Shown here: piece after piece, positions 35,320 to 43,842 of the stretch
Layout of the letters: each line of letters starts with the position of its first letter
Position numbering within the stretch: position 1 is the stretch's first letter
Assembly: GCA_035937155.1 (NCBI GenBank)
Contig: DASYVJ010000092.1
Location: 1-60,240 of the forward strand
DNA from: Palsa-870 sp035937155
GTDB taxonomy: Bacteria > Chloroflexota > Dormibacteria > Dormibacterales > Dormibacteraceae
Length of the DNA: 60,240 nucleotides
Reading direction: 5' to 3'
The notes under the pieces: generated by a model
Told to the model about the DNA's origin: nothing
What the model saw: the letters and a program-made list of their open reading frames with translations, nothing else
Database searches by the model: none
Program-made: the position numbers and the translations under genes

Positions 35320-36189
35320 ATGGAACAGGTGACTGCCAACGTCTTCACAGAAACGAAGCTGCGCGGATGCAACCCGGGCTTCGTGGTCACGTCGGCTGGC
35401 GTGGTCGTCATCGACACTCCGCAGCTGCCCACCAAGGCGGTGGCGATGCGCAAGCTGGCCGAGTCGTACGGACCGATCCGCTACCTGATCAACACCGAGC
35501 ACCATGTCGACCACATCTTCGGCAACTACTACTTCAAAGGCGCCGGCACGGTCGTTCATCACCAGGGCGTCGACGACTTCTTCATGAAGGTCTTACCGAA
35601 CATCGATCCGTACGCCTACGGCGCGGAAGCGATCCCGATGGACGACCCTGAGGGTGCCGCCATCCTGCCTGATCGGGACACGTACTTCCGCGATCCGAAC
35701 AAGGGAACCATCGTGTTCACGGGTGATGTGACACTGCGCGTTGGTGGGCACACGTTCCACCTCCTGCACACGCCAGGTCATACGCGCGGACAGATCGCGG
35801 TGCACGTGCCTGAGGAGCGGGTCGTTTTCACCGGGGACACGATCTTCCACGACTGCCAGACGTGGCTGATGGAGTCGGATGTACCCGGATGGCTGGACGC
35901 CCTCGAACGTGTGCGCTCTCTCGACGTGGACCACCTCCTTCCCGGCCACGGACCGGTGACCACCACCGACTACGTGGCCACGCAGCGCTCCGTGCTGCTC
36001 GATTGGGTGAGCGCCGTGGCCGCCGCCGTCGCCAAGGGATGGTCGCGTGAGGAGACGATCGCGCGAGTGAGCTTCGCTGACCGGTACCCGGTTGACATCG
36101 GGCAGGGTTACATGATGGATCACATCCAGACGAAGAACGCCGCGTCGCTGTACGACAAGCTCACCGCGAAGCCTGCCACGACAATCTGA
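35320..36189 (+). CDS. MBL-fold metallo-hydrolase with altered first His ligand
   Basis: Metallo-beta-lactamase-fold hydrolase of 289 aa. Motif 2 reads NTEHHVDHIFGN where most members have NTHxHxDH, so the first metal-ligand His is a Glu. The remaining ligands are present: HTPGHTRG, FTGDTIF and LLPGHGPV. A C-terminal helical extension (about 220-289) follows. Related proteins hydrolyse lactones, thioesters or phosphoesters; the specific reaction is unknown. It has a good Shine-Dalgarno (AATAGGAGTCC) and is 20 bp from the SDR gene. Its stop lies 2 bp from that of the convergent PPDK-like gene. Confidence 0.85.
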   Translation: MEQVTANVFTETKLRGCNPGFVVTSAGVVVIDTPQLPTKAVAMRKLAESYGPIRYLINTEHHVDHIFGNYYFKGAGTVVHHQGVDDFFMKVLPNIDPYAYGAEAIPMDDPEGAAILPDRDTYFRDPNKGTIVFTGDVTLRVGGHTFHLLHTPGHTRGQIAVHVPEERVVFTGDTIFHDCQTWLMESDVPGWLDALERVRSLDVDHLLPGHGPVTTTDYVATQRSVLLDWVSAVAAAVAKGWSREETIARVSFADRYPVDIGQGYMMDHIQTKNAASLYDKLTAKPATTI

Positions 36190-36191
36190 GC

Positions 36192-38324
36192 TCAGGCTCG
36201 ACCGGCGGCGGCCTCCTCGGCTCGACTCCGGCCGGCCAGGAGGATCAGTTCCTCGTGCAGCTCGAACCAGACCCCGTGATAGCTGTCTACCCTCGGCGAG
36301 GCCACAAAGCGCTGGTCCCCGTCGCGCGCCTGGGCCAGCGCACGCTCCAGGCGCGAGAGATATCGGCGCAGCTCTGCAGGCGCTTCGCCCTGCGATGACA
36401 GCCACCCGGCGGTGTCGCGCTGCACGCCGGCGAGCTGTTCGAGCACCCCGGCGTCGTAGCCCGCATCGGTGTGGTCGTTGAGGGTCTGCGCCCCGCCGAC
36501 CTCGCGAAGCTGCCACGCCGTGACCGCATTCTTCACACGCAGGTCGAGCACATGGAATGCGTCCAAGGCGGCCCGGGCCTGTTCGGTGCCCCACCGCAGC
36601 TGATCGGCGGCAATCCGAGCGTTGGCTTTGGTCGTTCCGCTTGGGGTCAGCCGGAACGCGCCGGCGGCCTGTTGAACCAGACCCTCGCCCACCAGTCCTT
36701 CGAGCATCGTTCGCGCGAGGTCCGGCGTAGACATCAGGGATTCAGCCAGGCCCTCGTTCGTCGCCGAGCCTTTGATCAACAAGGCACGGACGATGTCCTC
36801 CGACGTCACTGCAAGCTCCGCCGCCCCCCTCCCTAGCCCTCCCCCTGGCGGAGGAGGGGACTCGCTGATCGCTATGCCTAGCTCCGCGGCCCAGGCCTGC
36901 AGCTTCGCGGCTTCGGGGACGACGGCGGTGGTTCGGGGGACCGCGCCGGCGAAGATCTCGCCGGTCTCGCCATCGATGGTGATGGTCTCGCCGGCTTTGA
37001 GCGTGTGGCCGGCCACATCGACCACCCCATCCCCTACCTTCACGGTCTCGGCGCCGACGACTGCCGGGATGCCCCAGCCGCGCGCCACGACGGCGGCGTG
37101 GCTTGCCAGGCCGCCGCGACTCGTGAGCACGCCCACCGCGCGGGCCATGCCTTGTACATCGTCGGGTGAGGTCTCCGAACGGACCAGGATCACGGCTCGC
37201 CCTGCGTCAGCAGCGGCCACGGCGGCGGCCGGTGAGGTCGCGATCTCGCCGGTGGCCACGCCGGGCGACGCCGGCAAGCCGGTGGCCAGCGGGGCCACAT
37301 CGGAGCTGCGGCCGGTCGTGACAGTCGGCGGGTGCGTGAGCAGCGAGGCAACTCGCTCGACCGCCTGGGCTCGTGTCAAGGGGAAGTCGGCGGCATCAGC
37401 CATGTCGACGGCAATGCGCAGCGCCGCCCGTGGACTGCGCTTGCCGACCCGGACCTGGAGGAGCCAGAGCTTGCCTCGCTCGATCGTGAACTCGATGTCG
37501 CACAGGTCGGCGAAATGTCGCTCGAGCGAATCGGCGAATTGGCGGAGCTCTGCTCCGACTCGCGGCAGCTGCTCATCGAGGACTGTCAGCGGCTGCGTCT
37601 GGTGGGTGCCCGCCACCACATCCTCGCCCTGTGACGCGAACAGCACGTCACCGTAGAGGGCCGGCTCGCCTGTCGCGGGATTGCGCGTGAACAGCACGCC
37701 GGTGGCGGAGTCGGTTCTCCAGTTCCCGAACACCATGGCCTGTACCGTCACGGCGGTTCCCAGATCGTCTGGAATGCGCTCATGGCTCCGGTAAGCAGTG
37801 GCGCGATCACTGTTCCATGACCGAAAGACGGCTTCAACCGCCGACCGCAGCTGGTGCCACGGATCGTCGGGCACGGTGGTCACGCCGACGATCTGCGTGA
37901 ACATCTCTTCGAGGCGGCGGCGACAGTCGGCTGCGAACTCGGCGTCCCCAGAAACTTCAGCGAGCCCGCGCGTTGTCTCGTCGTTGAGGCCGAGGTTGAG
38001 GATCGTGTCCATCATTCCCGGCATCGACACCGGCGCCCCGGAGCGAACGCTCACCAGCAGCGGGTTCTGCGGATCGCCGAACCGCCGGCCAACCGCATCC
38101 TCGAGCTTTCTCATGGCCGCGGTCAGCTCGTCATCGAGCCCCTGCGGCCAGCCCTTGGCGAGATATGTCCTACATGCCTCCGTTGTGATCGCAAACCCCG
38201 GAGGCACCGGCAAACCGAGCTCGGTCGTCATCAAGGCGAGATTGGCCGCCTTGCCGCCGATCAGGGCAACGAGCTCGTTCGCTGGCAGAGTGTGCTTGCT
38301 GTCCAGGGCATAGACGAACCTCAT
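36192..38324 (-). CDS. PPDK-like ATP-grasp + phosphohistidine protein without PEP barrel
   Basis: Protein of 710 aa related to pyruvate phosphate dikinase. Residues 1-330 form the nucleotide-binding part (LIGGKAANLALM, VSVRSGAPVSMPGMMDTILN, FTRNPATGE, LQVR). Residues about 340-460 are the swivel domain with phosphorylatable His409 in TSRGGLASHAAVVARG. The C-terminal PEP/pyruvate TIM barrel of real PPDK (about 870 aa) is absent. Instead there is a Pro/Gly linker encoded by repeat R3 (about 489-501), a winged-helix-like segment (VTSEDIVRALLIKGS...) and a helical tail. The acceptor for the phosphoryl group is therefore unknown. The ATG overlaps the Mo-subunit stop (ATGA), so it is the last gene of the 36192-43748 operon. 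Confidence 0.88.
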   Translation of the reverse strand: MRFVYALDSKHTLPANELVALIGGKAANLALMTTELGLPVPPGFAITTEACRTYLAKGWPQGLDDELTAAMRKLEDAVGRRFGDPQNPLLVSVRSGAPVSMPGMMDTILNLGLNDETTRGLAEVSGDAEFAADCRRRLEEMFTQIVGVTTVPDDPWHQLRSAVEAVFRSWNSDRATAYRSHERIPDDLGTAVTVQAMVFGNWRTDSATGVLFTRNPATGEPALYGDVLFASQGEDVVAGTHQTQPLTVLDEQLPRVGAELRQFADSLERHFADLCDIEFTIERGKLWLLQVRVGKRSPRAALRIAVDMADAADFPLTRAQAVERVASLLTHPPTVTTGRSSDVAPLATGLPASPGVATGEIATSPAAAVAAADAGRAVILVRSETSPDDVQGMARAVGVLTSRGGLASHAAVVARGWGIPAVVGAETVKVGDGVVDVAGHTLKAGETITIDGETGEIFAGAVPRTTAVVPEAAKLQAWAAELGIAISESPPPPGGGLGRGAAELAVTSEDIVRALLIKGSATNEGLAESLMSTPDLARTMLEGLVGEGLVQQAAGAFRLTPSGTTKANARIAADQLRWGTEQARAALDAFHVLDLRVKNAVTAWQLREVGGAQTLNDHTDAGYDAGVLEQLAGVQRDTAGWLSSQGEAPAELRRYLSRLERALAQARDGDQRFVASPRVDSYHGVWFELHEELILLAGRSRAEEAAAGRA
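36824..36860. repeat. GC-rich palindromic repeat R3, inside a coding region
   Basis: CCCCCTCCCTAGCCCTCCCC, a GGCG-containing loop and a right arm GGAGGAGGGGA. It is related to R1, R2 and R4 by the CCCTAGCCCTC core. It lies in frame inside the PPDK-like gene, encoding the SPPPPGGGLGRGAA linker between the swivel domain and the winged-helix part. Confidence 0.6.
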
Positions 38325-40510
38325 GCGTCGCCTTTGCCGTGAATCTCGCGCCAGACCCGCTCCGGCGTTAGCGGCAGGTCGCGGATGACGACGCCCGTCG
38401 CCTCGGTCACAGCCGATGCCACGGCCGGCGCCGTCGCCATAAGGCCGCCTTCGCCGGCTCCTTTTGAGCCATACGGTCCAGGCCCGTCCCCGTTCTCCAC
38501 CAGCAGCGAGTGCATCTCCAGCGGCAGGTCCTTGGTCGTGGGGATTCGATAGTCCAGCGCCCCGAGGTTCCTGATCCGGCCGGATTCATCCAGGAGGATG
38601 TGCTCCATCAGCGTGTGGCCGAGGCCCATGACCGCCGCGCCTTCATCCTGCATCTCAACGTGCTGGGGGTTGAGGGCTTTGCCGACGTCGGCCACGGTCA
38701 CGTGTTTGACCAGCAGAATCTCGCCGGTGCCCTCGTCGACTTCGACCTCGGACGCCGTGCACGTGAACTCGTAGAAGGACGGCGCTCCTCCCAGTGGGTG
38801 GTCCGGCTGATATTCACTCCGGTACGAGCCGACGCCGATCACCTCTCCCCTGACCTCGCTGAAACGAGCACGCAGGAGCTCGACAACCGGAGCGTCGGTT
38901 GCGTGCAGCTCCGCGGCCATCTGCTTCAGCTGGGCATTGATGTCCTGGCACGCCCGCATTACCGCCTGGCCCATGAACACGGTTGAGCGACTGGCCGACG
39001 TCTGCAGGTCGAACGGCACCGTGGCGGTGTCGCCCATGACGACCGTCGTCCACTCGAGCGGGATGCCAAGCTCGTGCGCGGCGACCTGGGCCAGCACCGT
39101 GCGCGCACCCTGACCCATATCCGAGGTGCCTGCGAGCACCGTGGCGCTCCCGTCCCAGTGCAACCTGACGATCGAATACGAAGCGCCCGTCGTAGCGGAA
39201 GCCTTGATCGCGACCGCGAGTCCACGTCCGCGGCCTGCCGCCAGGGGCGTGCCCCAGCCGATGGCTTCCGCACCCTTGCGTACGGACTCGGCCCAATCGC
39301 CGTCGGCCGGGGTGTCGCCAGGCACGAAGGCCTCGCCTTTGCGGGCCAGGTTGCGGAGCCGGATCTCCACTCGGTCCATGCCCAACCGCCGGGCGGCGTC
39401 GTCCATCTGCGACTCGTGGGCCCACGAGACTTGCGGCGTGCCGAACCCGCGAAATGCGGTGCTGGGAGTGGTGTGTGAAAACAGCGCTCGCACGACGGTC
39501 CGGGAGCTCGGTACGCGATATGGACCACAAGCGAGGTAGTTGCTCTTGTCGATCACGCGCTCCGCGATGTCGGCGTACGCACCCATCAAGAAGTCGCTCC
39601 GGATGTCCTGGAACGAGATCGTCCCGTCGCCATGGAAACCGGTGCGAGCGCGAATCTCGCAGGACGTGCGGCGCACCTCCTGGAAGGTCTCCTCGAGGGT
39701 GAGGAGCAGCCGGACGGGCCGGCCCGTCCTCAGCGCGAGGAACGCGACCAGCGGCTCGTATTTCGGATGCTGCTTGCCGCCGAAGGCCCCGCCCGGATCC
39801 GGAGCGCGGACGCGCACCTTAGCCACGGGCAGGCCAAGCATCCTGGCGAGGATCCGCTGCATCTGGAACGGGTTCTGAGTCGCGGTCCAGACCGCCACGC
39901 CACCGCCACCCTCCGGAGCTGCAATGAAAGCATGGGGCTCGATGGCGAAGTGCGTGATCATCGGAAACATGTAGACGTTCTCGACGATCAGATCAGCCTT
40001 CGCCGCCTCGACATCACCCCAACCGAAGCGTTTCTCACGCAGCACGTTGGTGTGGTTCAGGGGATCGTCGGGCCGCAGCTCCGGTTCCTGCACGAGCGGG
40101 GACGCGGAGTCGAGGGCGGCCGCCACTGTGAAGACGCCCGGCAGCTCTTCGTACTCAACCCGAACAAGCTCGGCCGCAGCCTCGGCCGCCGCCTTGCTCT
40201 CCGCCGCGACGGCAGCCACCGCCTGCCCGTGGTATTTCGTCTCGCCCACCGCAAGGATCGGCCGGTCGTTGAAGACCGGTCCGTAGCGGGGCATCGGTTG
40301 AGGAAGCTCGGCGGCGGTCAGGACGCAGACCACGCCAGGGCCAGCCGACGCTTGTGCCGTGTCGATCGACAGGATTCGCGCGTGCCCGCAGTCGACGTGG
40401 ACCAACTTCACATGGAGCATCTGCTCGAGGCTGATGTCAGCCACAAACTGCTGGCTTCCGGTGACACGCTCGTAACCGCCGAAACGCCGCTCCGAGGTCC
40501 CTATTGTCAC
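38321..40510 (-). CDS. Xanthine dehydrogenase-family Mo-binding subunit
   Basis: Molybdenum hydroxylase large subunit of 729 aa from the GTG at 40510, which overlaps the 2Fe-2S subunit stop (GTGA). Sequence begins VTIGTSERRFGGYERVTGSQ. Features: PGGAFGGKQHPKYEP (Mo-pterin motif), STAFRGFGTPQ at the substrate channel, SDMGQGARTVLAQ, and catalytic Glu in KGAGEGGLMATAP. No AYXCSFR loop, so not a form-I CO dehydrogenase. With the two upstream genes it forms a complete heterotrimer set. The downstream PPDK-like gene is translationally coupled. Substrate unknown; aromatic, N-heterocyclic or aldehyde compounds are usual for the family. Confidence 0.92.
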   Translation of the reverse strand: MTIGTSERRFGGYERVTGSQQFVADISLEQMLHVKLVHVDCGHARILSIDTAQASAGPGVVCVLTAAELPQPMPRYGPVFNDRPILAVGETKYHGQAVAAVAAESKAAAEAAAELVRVEYEELPGVFTVAAALDSASPLVQEPELRPDDPLNHTNVLREKRFGWGDVEAAKADLIVENVYMFPMITHFAIEPHAFIAAPEGGGGVAVWTATQNPFQMQRILARMLGLPVAKVRVRAPDPGGAFGGKQHPKYEPLVAFLALRTGRPVRLLLTLEETFQEVRRTSCEIRARTGFHGDGTISFQDIRSDFLMGAYADIAERVIDKSNYLACGPYRVPSSRTVVRALFSHTTPSTAFRGFGTPQVSWAHESQMDDAARRLGMDRVEIRLRNLARKGEAFVPGDTPADGDWAESVRKGAEAIGWGTPLAAGRGRGLAVAIKASATTGASYSIVRLHWDGSATVLAGTSDMGQGARTVLAQVAAHELGIPLEWTTVVMGDTATVPFDLQTSASRSTVFMGQAVMRACQDINAQLKQMAAELHATDAPVVELLRARFSEVRGEVIGVGSYRSEYQPDHPLGGAPSFYEFTCTASEVEVDEGTGEILLVKHVTVADVGKALNPQHVEMQDEGAAVMGLGHTLMEHILLDESGRIRNLGALDYRIPTTKDLPLEMHSLLVENGDGPGPYGSKGAGEGGLMATAPAVASAVTEATGVVIRDLPLTPERVWREIHGKGDA

Positions 40511-40968
40511 CGGCCGAACTCGCTCGCCGCCAGCACCGCTTCGCAGATCTGCACGTAACCACCGCAGCGGCAGAGGTTGCCCGAGAGGCCCTCCCTGACC
40601 TCCGCGAGGGTTGGATGCGGGTTGCGCTGCAGCAAGTACTGCGCCGCCATGACCTGGCCTGGAATGCAGAACCCGCACTGCACCGCCCCCTTGGCGAGGA
40701 ATGCATCCTGCAGCGCGTTCAGCCGTCCGTCCCTGGCCATCCCTTCGATGGTGGTGACCTCGCTCGCGTCAGCCTCCACGGCCAGCATCAGGCAGGAGTT
40801 CACGGACCGCCCGTCGATCAGCACCGTGCACGCGCCGCACTCGCCCATGTCGCAGCACTCCTTGGTCCCGGTCAGGTGCAGGTCGTCGCGGAGATGGTCG
40901 AGCAAGGTCGTGTTGGGGGCTACCTCGAGTTCACGTGGAGACCCGTTTACGGTCACGTGGATTCGCAT
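40507..40968 (-). CDS. 2Fe-2S subunit of Mo hydroxylase (CoxS/XdhC-like)
   Basis: Small iron-sulfur subunit of 153 aa carrying electrons from the Mo site to FAD. The plant-type cluster ligands are Cys39, Cys44, Cys47 and Cys59 (CDMGECGAC...C). The second cluster ligands are Cys98, Cys101, Cys133 and Cys135 (CGFC...CRC). The ATG at 40968 is 4 bp after the FAD-subunit stop and its own stop overlaps the Mo subunit, so the gene order is FAD-FeS-Mo. Confidence 0.95.
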   Translation of the reverse strand: MRIHVTVNGSPRELEVAPNTTLLDHLRDDLHLTGTKECCDMGECGACTVLIDGRSVNSCLMLAVEADASEVTTIEGMARDGRLNALQDAFLAKGAVQCGFCIPGQVMAAQYLLQRNPHPTLAEVREGLSGNLCRCGGYVQICEAVLAASEFGR

Positions 40969-40972
40969 CGCG

Positions 40973-41830
40973 CTACGCCGCCGCCAGCTTTGCGATTGAT
41001 GTGCGCAGGGCGCGCCGGCTCATGACCAGGAGCATGGCTTCGCGATATTCGCGGCTGCCCCGCACGTCCGAGATGGGGCTCGCCTGGGTCAGCAATCGCC
41101 GCAGGACCTCGTCCTTGGCCGCGTCGCCGGAGTCTGGATCTGCCAAAACGCCGCTTTCATCGGCGACGACGAATGGTCGCGGGCCAACCGCCCCATAGGC
41201 GAACTGCGTGAGCCCGGTCGCATCGACCATGCAGCACAGGCTTATGGTCGCGAGGTCGACGCCTCGCCTGCGCGTGGTCCGTGCAAACGTCGCAGCCCGG
41301 CGTTCCGCGGCGACGGGCAGATCGATGGACGTCACGAGCTCTCCCGGCTGCAGGACGGTTTGGCGCGGCCCGAGGAAGAACTCGGCGACGCCCACGCGAC
41401 GCGTGCCGCGGACGCTCGCCACGTTGATCGTAGCCCCGTAGACGAGCAGGGCCGGGGCCGTGTCCGCAGCCGGTGATGCGTGGCAGATGTTGCCGGTCAG
41501 CGTCGCCCGATTGCGGATCTGCGCCGACCCCACTGTCAGAGCCGCGTCCACGAGGGCTGGGTATTTCGCGCGGATTCGCTGATCCTCGCTGATGTCGGTG
41601 AGCGGGGTCGCAGCGCTGATCGTGATCCAGCCTTGTGCTTCGCTCATCGATGGTCGTAGCTCGGCCACTCGTTTGAGGTCGACCACGACCTTTGGTCTCA
41701 GCGTGCGATTACGCAGCGCGACGACCAGGTCCGTGCCACCTGCCAGCAAAGCTGCGTCAGCACCGTGCTCTTCGAGAAGGGCCAGGGCTTCGGACAAGGC
41801 GGCCGGGCTGGCGTATGTAAATTGCTGCAT
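40973..41830 (-). CDS. FAD-binding subunit of Mo hydroxylase (CoxM-like)
   Basis: FAD-binding medium subunit of 285 aa. The start is ATG at 41830 (MQQFTYASPAALSEALALL); the longer open frame reads through repeat R4 and is not credible. FAD motifs are ALLAGGTDLVVALRN and TLTGNICHASPAADTAPALL. A CO-dehydrogenase flavoprotein C-terminal domain follows. No insertion for an extra 4Fe-4S cluster, so it is unlike 4-hydroxybenzoyl-CoA reductase beta subunit. It follows the PEP-utiliser gene by 52 bp occupied by repeat R4. Confidence 0.92.
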   Translation of the reverse strand: MQQFTYASPAALSEALALLEEHGADAALLAGGTDLVVALRNRTLRPKVVVDLKRVAELRPSMSEAQGWITISAATPLTDISEDQRIRAKYPALVDAALTVGSAQIRNRATLTGNICHASPAADTAPALLVYGATINVASVRGTRRVGVAEFFLGPRQTVLQPGELVTSIDLPVAAERRAATFARTTRRRGVDLATISLCCMVDATGLTQFAYGAVGPRPFVVADESGVLADPDSGDAAKDEVLRRLLTQASPISDVRGSREYREAMLLVMSRRALRTSIAKLAAA

Positions 41831-41861
41831 CGATGGCGAGAGGAAAACTTCCTCTCCTCCG

Positions 41862-41965
41862 CCCCCTCTCCCTAGCCCTCTCTCAAAGGGGGGAATCCCC
41901 CCTTGAGGCGCCGGGACTGGCGGAGCCAGCTCCCGGCGCACCCCCCTGCCTACGGGGAGAGGGGA
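41862..41965. repeat. Composite palindromic repeat R4 (one element nested in another)
   Basis: Outer arms CTCTCCCTAGCCCTCTCT (left, 41866-41883) and GGGGAGAGGGGA (right, ending 41965) match the R2 type. Between them is a different unit: a hairpin AAGGGGGG-AAT-CCCCCCTT (41886-41904), then a GC hairpin with a perfect 9-bp outer stem GCGCCGGGA/TCCCGGCGC (41908-41939) and an inner CTGGC/GCCAG stem, then ACCCCCCT. The same inner unit occurs alone as R5 (56559). R4 supplies the stop codon and the last about 25 codons of the PEP-utiliser gene. Confidence 0.7.
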
Positions 41966-43748
41966 TTTGTAGGAGGGCGTCAGCGCCCGCCGCAGCCTGC
42001 TCGCCGGCCGAACGGAGGATGTCCACCACTCCGGTCGTCCCGTTGACGCGAATTCGGTCGCCGTTCTTGATCGTCCTGGTGGCGGAGGACGTGCCGATGA
42101 CCGCAGGTATGGCGAACTCCCGTGCAAGCACCGCCGCGTGGGACGTCAGCCCGCCCGCATCCGTCACCAGGCCCGCCATCTTCGTGAAAAGAGCGACCCA
42201 GGCTGGGTTCGTCATCTGGCAGACCACGATGTCGCCTTTGCGCACCTGGTCGAACTGGTCGACCGTCAGGACGACGCGGGCGAGGCCCTCGACGACGCCT
42301 GGTGAACCGCCCAGCCCGACGACCTGACCCTCGACGGTCGACGGCTTCCGGTAGAACTTCTCCGGAAAACCCCAGTTGGTCAGGTAGGGCACGGCAAGCT
42401 GCGTAGGGGTGCAGGTTCCAATCCAGTCCGGCGGGCGCAACTTGTAGGAGGCCGCACGCTCGTCGCCACGGGATGCGACAAGCCCGCGGGCATCGACGGC
42501 GCTCGGGTCGGCCATGAACAGCCGGAGTTCCTGGTATTTGAGAAACATGACGTCGTCCGGTTGGTCGAGCACGCGCATCTCGACGAGCTTGGCGCCGATG
42601 GCGATGAGGACCAGGCGCAGGTGGGCGTTGGCTCCCTGGTCGATGTAGAAGTGATGGTCAGGAGTAAGTGGTGCCATCTTCAGGTTGATGGCGTTCACTC
42701 TCGAGATCTCCTCGAGAGCGTCGCCCGCCAAGCCATCCAGGAGCTCCCTGGTCGCCGCCTCGATGTCGGCCTTCACCGCCGCGATCGTTTTTGGATAGTC
42801 GTAGTCGGTCTCGATGTAGCCGCGGACCAGCTCGAGGAGCGGCTCTACCTGCTCGCGCACCGTCGGAAAGATGAACTCATGACTCCAGACGGCGTGGTAG
42901 CCGAACTCCTTTTGATAGGGCTCGATGCGATCGGCCAGAAACTTCGTTCCCTGTTCTGAGTCTTTGAGCGCCGCCAGGATGTCCACGGCGGTCTCGCCCC
43001 GGAATGCGGCCGCGAGCGCGGCGTCGGCCTTCACGTCTTCCTTCAGTCTCCACAGAGCCTCGATGGAATCCCAGTTGCGGTCACTCGCCGAGTTCTGCAG
43101 CCGCCCAAGGAGAGCTTCGTCCACGCCGCCGCACCATTTCTCCAACGCCGCCCGCAAGTTGAGCGTTGCCGAAAACTGCGCGAAGTTGAGCATCCAGTGG
43201 ATCTTCCAGTGGCGGTCGTGGATGTCGATTGCATCCTCCAGGAGGACGGCCAGCTCCATCAGGGAAAGCTGCCGCGCCTGGTCCACCTTCTCCTCGAGGT
43301 ACGCGTAGTTGCGGTTCATCTCGGGGACGAGGCGGTCTCTCCACCACGCGGCGAAGTGCTCGCCGTAGGTCGGCAGCACGGCCGACAGGTACTTCCCAAC
43401 CGTGGCCGCATATTGAGGGTCGCGCGGCACGCGCGCCGCGTAACGAGACCCATACTCCGTCGACTCCACCATGAGCTCCGAGTCCGCCGGGATGACCGCG
43501 GTGTACACGTAACCGTTGACGAACTTGGCGAGCCAGTCGGCCGCGAAAGGGGTCCCGAAGCGCCTGAACATGTGGTCGCACGTCAGCCACCAACCGCCGA
43601 TGTCCGCGAACATGGGGCTCAGCGGATTCGGACAATGAAGGTCGTCGAAGACCCAGAAAAGCTCTTTCTCGACCTCCGAGGCCCAGGTCACCGGGAACTG
43701 GTCGTCGCCGAGGAATTGCCCGAGAGTCTCCTCCTTTGCTGTCGCCAC
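41883..43748 (-). CDS. PEP-utilising swivel-domain protein (phenylphosphate synthase alpha-like)
   Basis: Protein of 621 aa, first gene of the operon. GTG at 43748 has GGAGGG 4 nt upstream; TTG at 43760 is an alternative. The N-terminal part, about 450 residues, has no motif I recognise and is rich in Trp/Tyr (FWVFDDLHCPNPLSPMFADI). The C-terminal 90 residues are a phosphohistidine swivel domain, TDAGGLTSHAAVLAREFAIP, with His near residue 537. There is no ATP-grasp or PEP barrel. Size and domain order resemble the 70-kDa subunit of phenylphosphate synthase, which accepts phosphate on its swivel His from a separate ATP-binding subunit and passes it to phenol. The PPDK-like protein of the same operon could be the donor (inference). 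The last about 25 residues come from repeat R4. Confidence 0.8.
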   Translation of the reverse strand: MATAKEETLGQFLGDDQFPVTWASEVEKELFWVFDDLHCPNPLSPMFADIGGWWLTCDHMFRRFGTPFAADWLAKFVNGYVYTAVIPADSELMVESTEYGSRYAARVPRDPQYAATVGKYLSAVLPTYGEHFAAWWRDRLVPEMNRNYAYLEEKVDQARQLSLMELAVLLEDAIDIHDRHWKIHWMLNFAQFSATLNLRAALEKWCGGVDEALLGRLQNSASDRNWDSIEALWRLKEDVKADAALAAAFRGETAVDILAALKDSEQGTKFLADRIEPYQKEFGYHAVWSHEFIFPTVREQVEPLLELVRGYIETDYDYPKTIAAVKADIEAATRELLDGLAGDALEEISRVNAINLKMAPLTPDHHFYIDQGANAHLRLVLIAIGAKLVEMRVLDQPDDVMFLKYQELRLFMADPSAVDARGLVASRGDERAASYKLRPPDWIGTCTPTQLAVPYLTNWGFPEKFYRKPSTVEGQVVGLGGSPGVVEGLARVVLTVDQFDQVRKGDIVVCQMTNPAWVALFTKMAGLVTDAGGLTSHAAVLAREFAIPAVIGTSSATRTIKNGDRIRVNGTTGVVDILRSAGEQAAAGADALLQIPSPRRQGGAPGAGSASPGASRGDSPL

Positions 43749-43842
43749 GCGTCCCTCCAACTCCCTAGCCTAGCTTTCGCTCAGAGCGTATATGACCAGC
43801 CGATATGATGATCTGGCGACGTCCCGGAGGACGCGTCCTGCC

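Noticed and set aside
36192..38324. Calling the PPDK-like gene pyruvate phosphate dikinase (ppdK)
   Set aside because: The PEP/pyruvate-binding barrel is missing and replaced by a winged-helix-like and helical segment, so the named reaction cannot be assumed.
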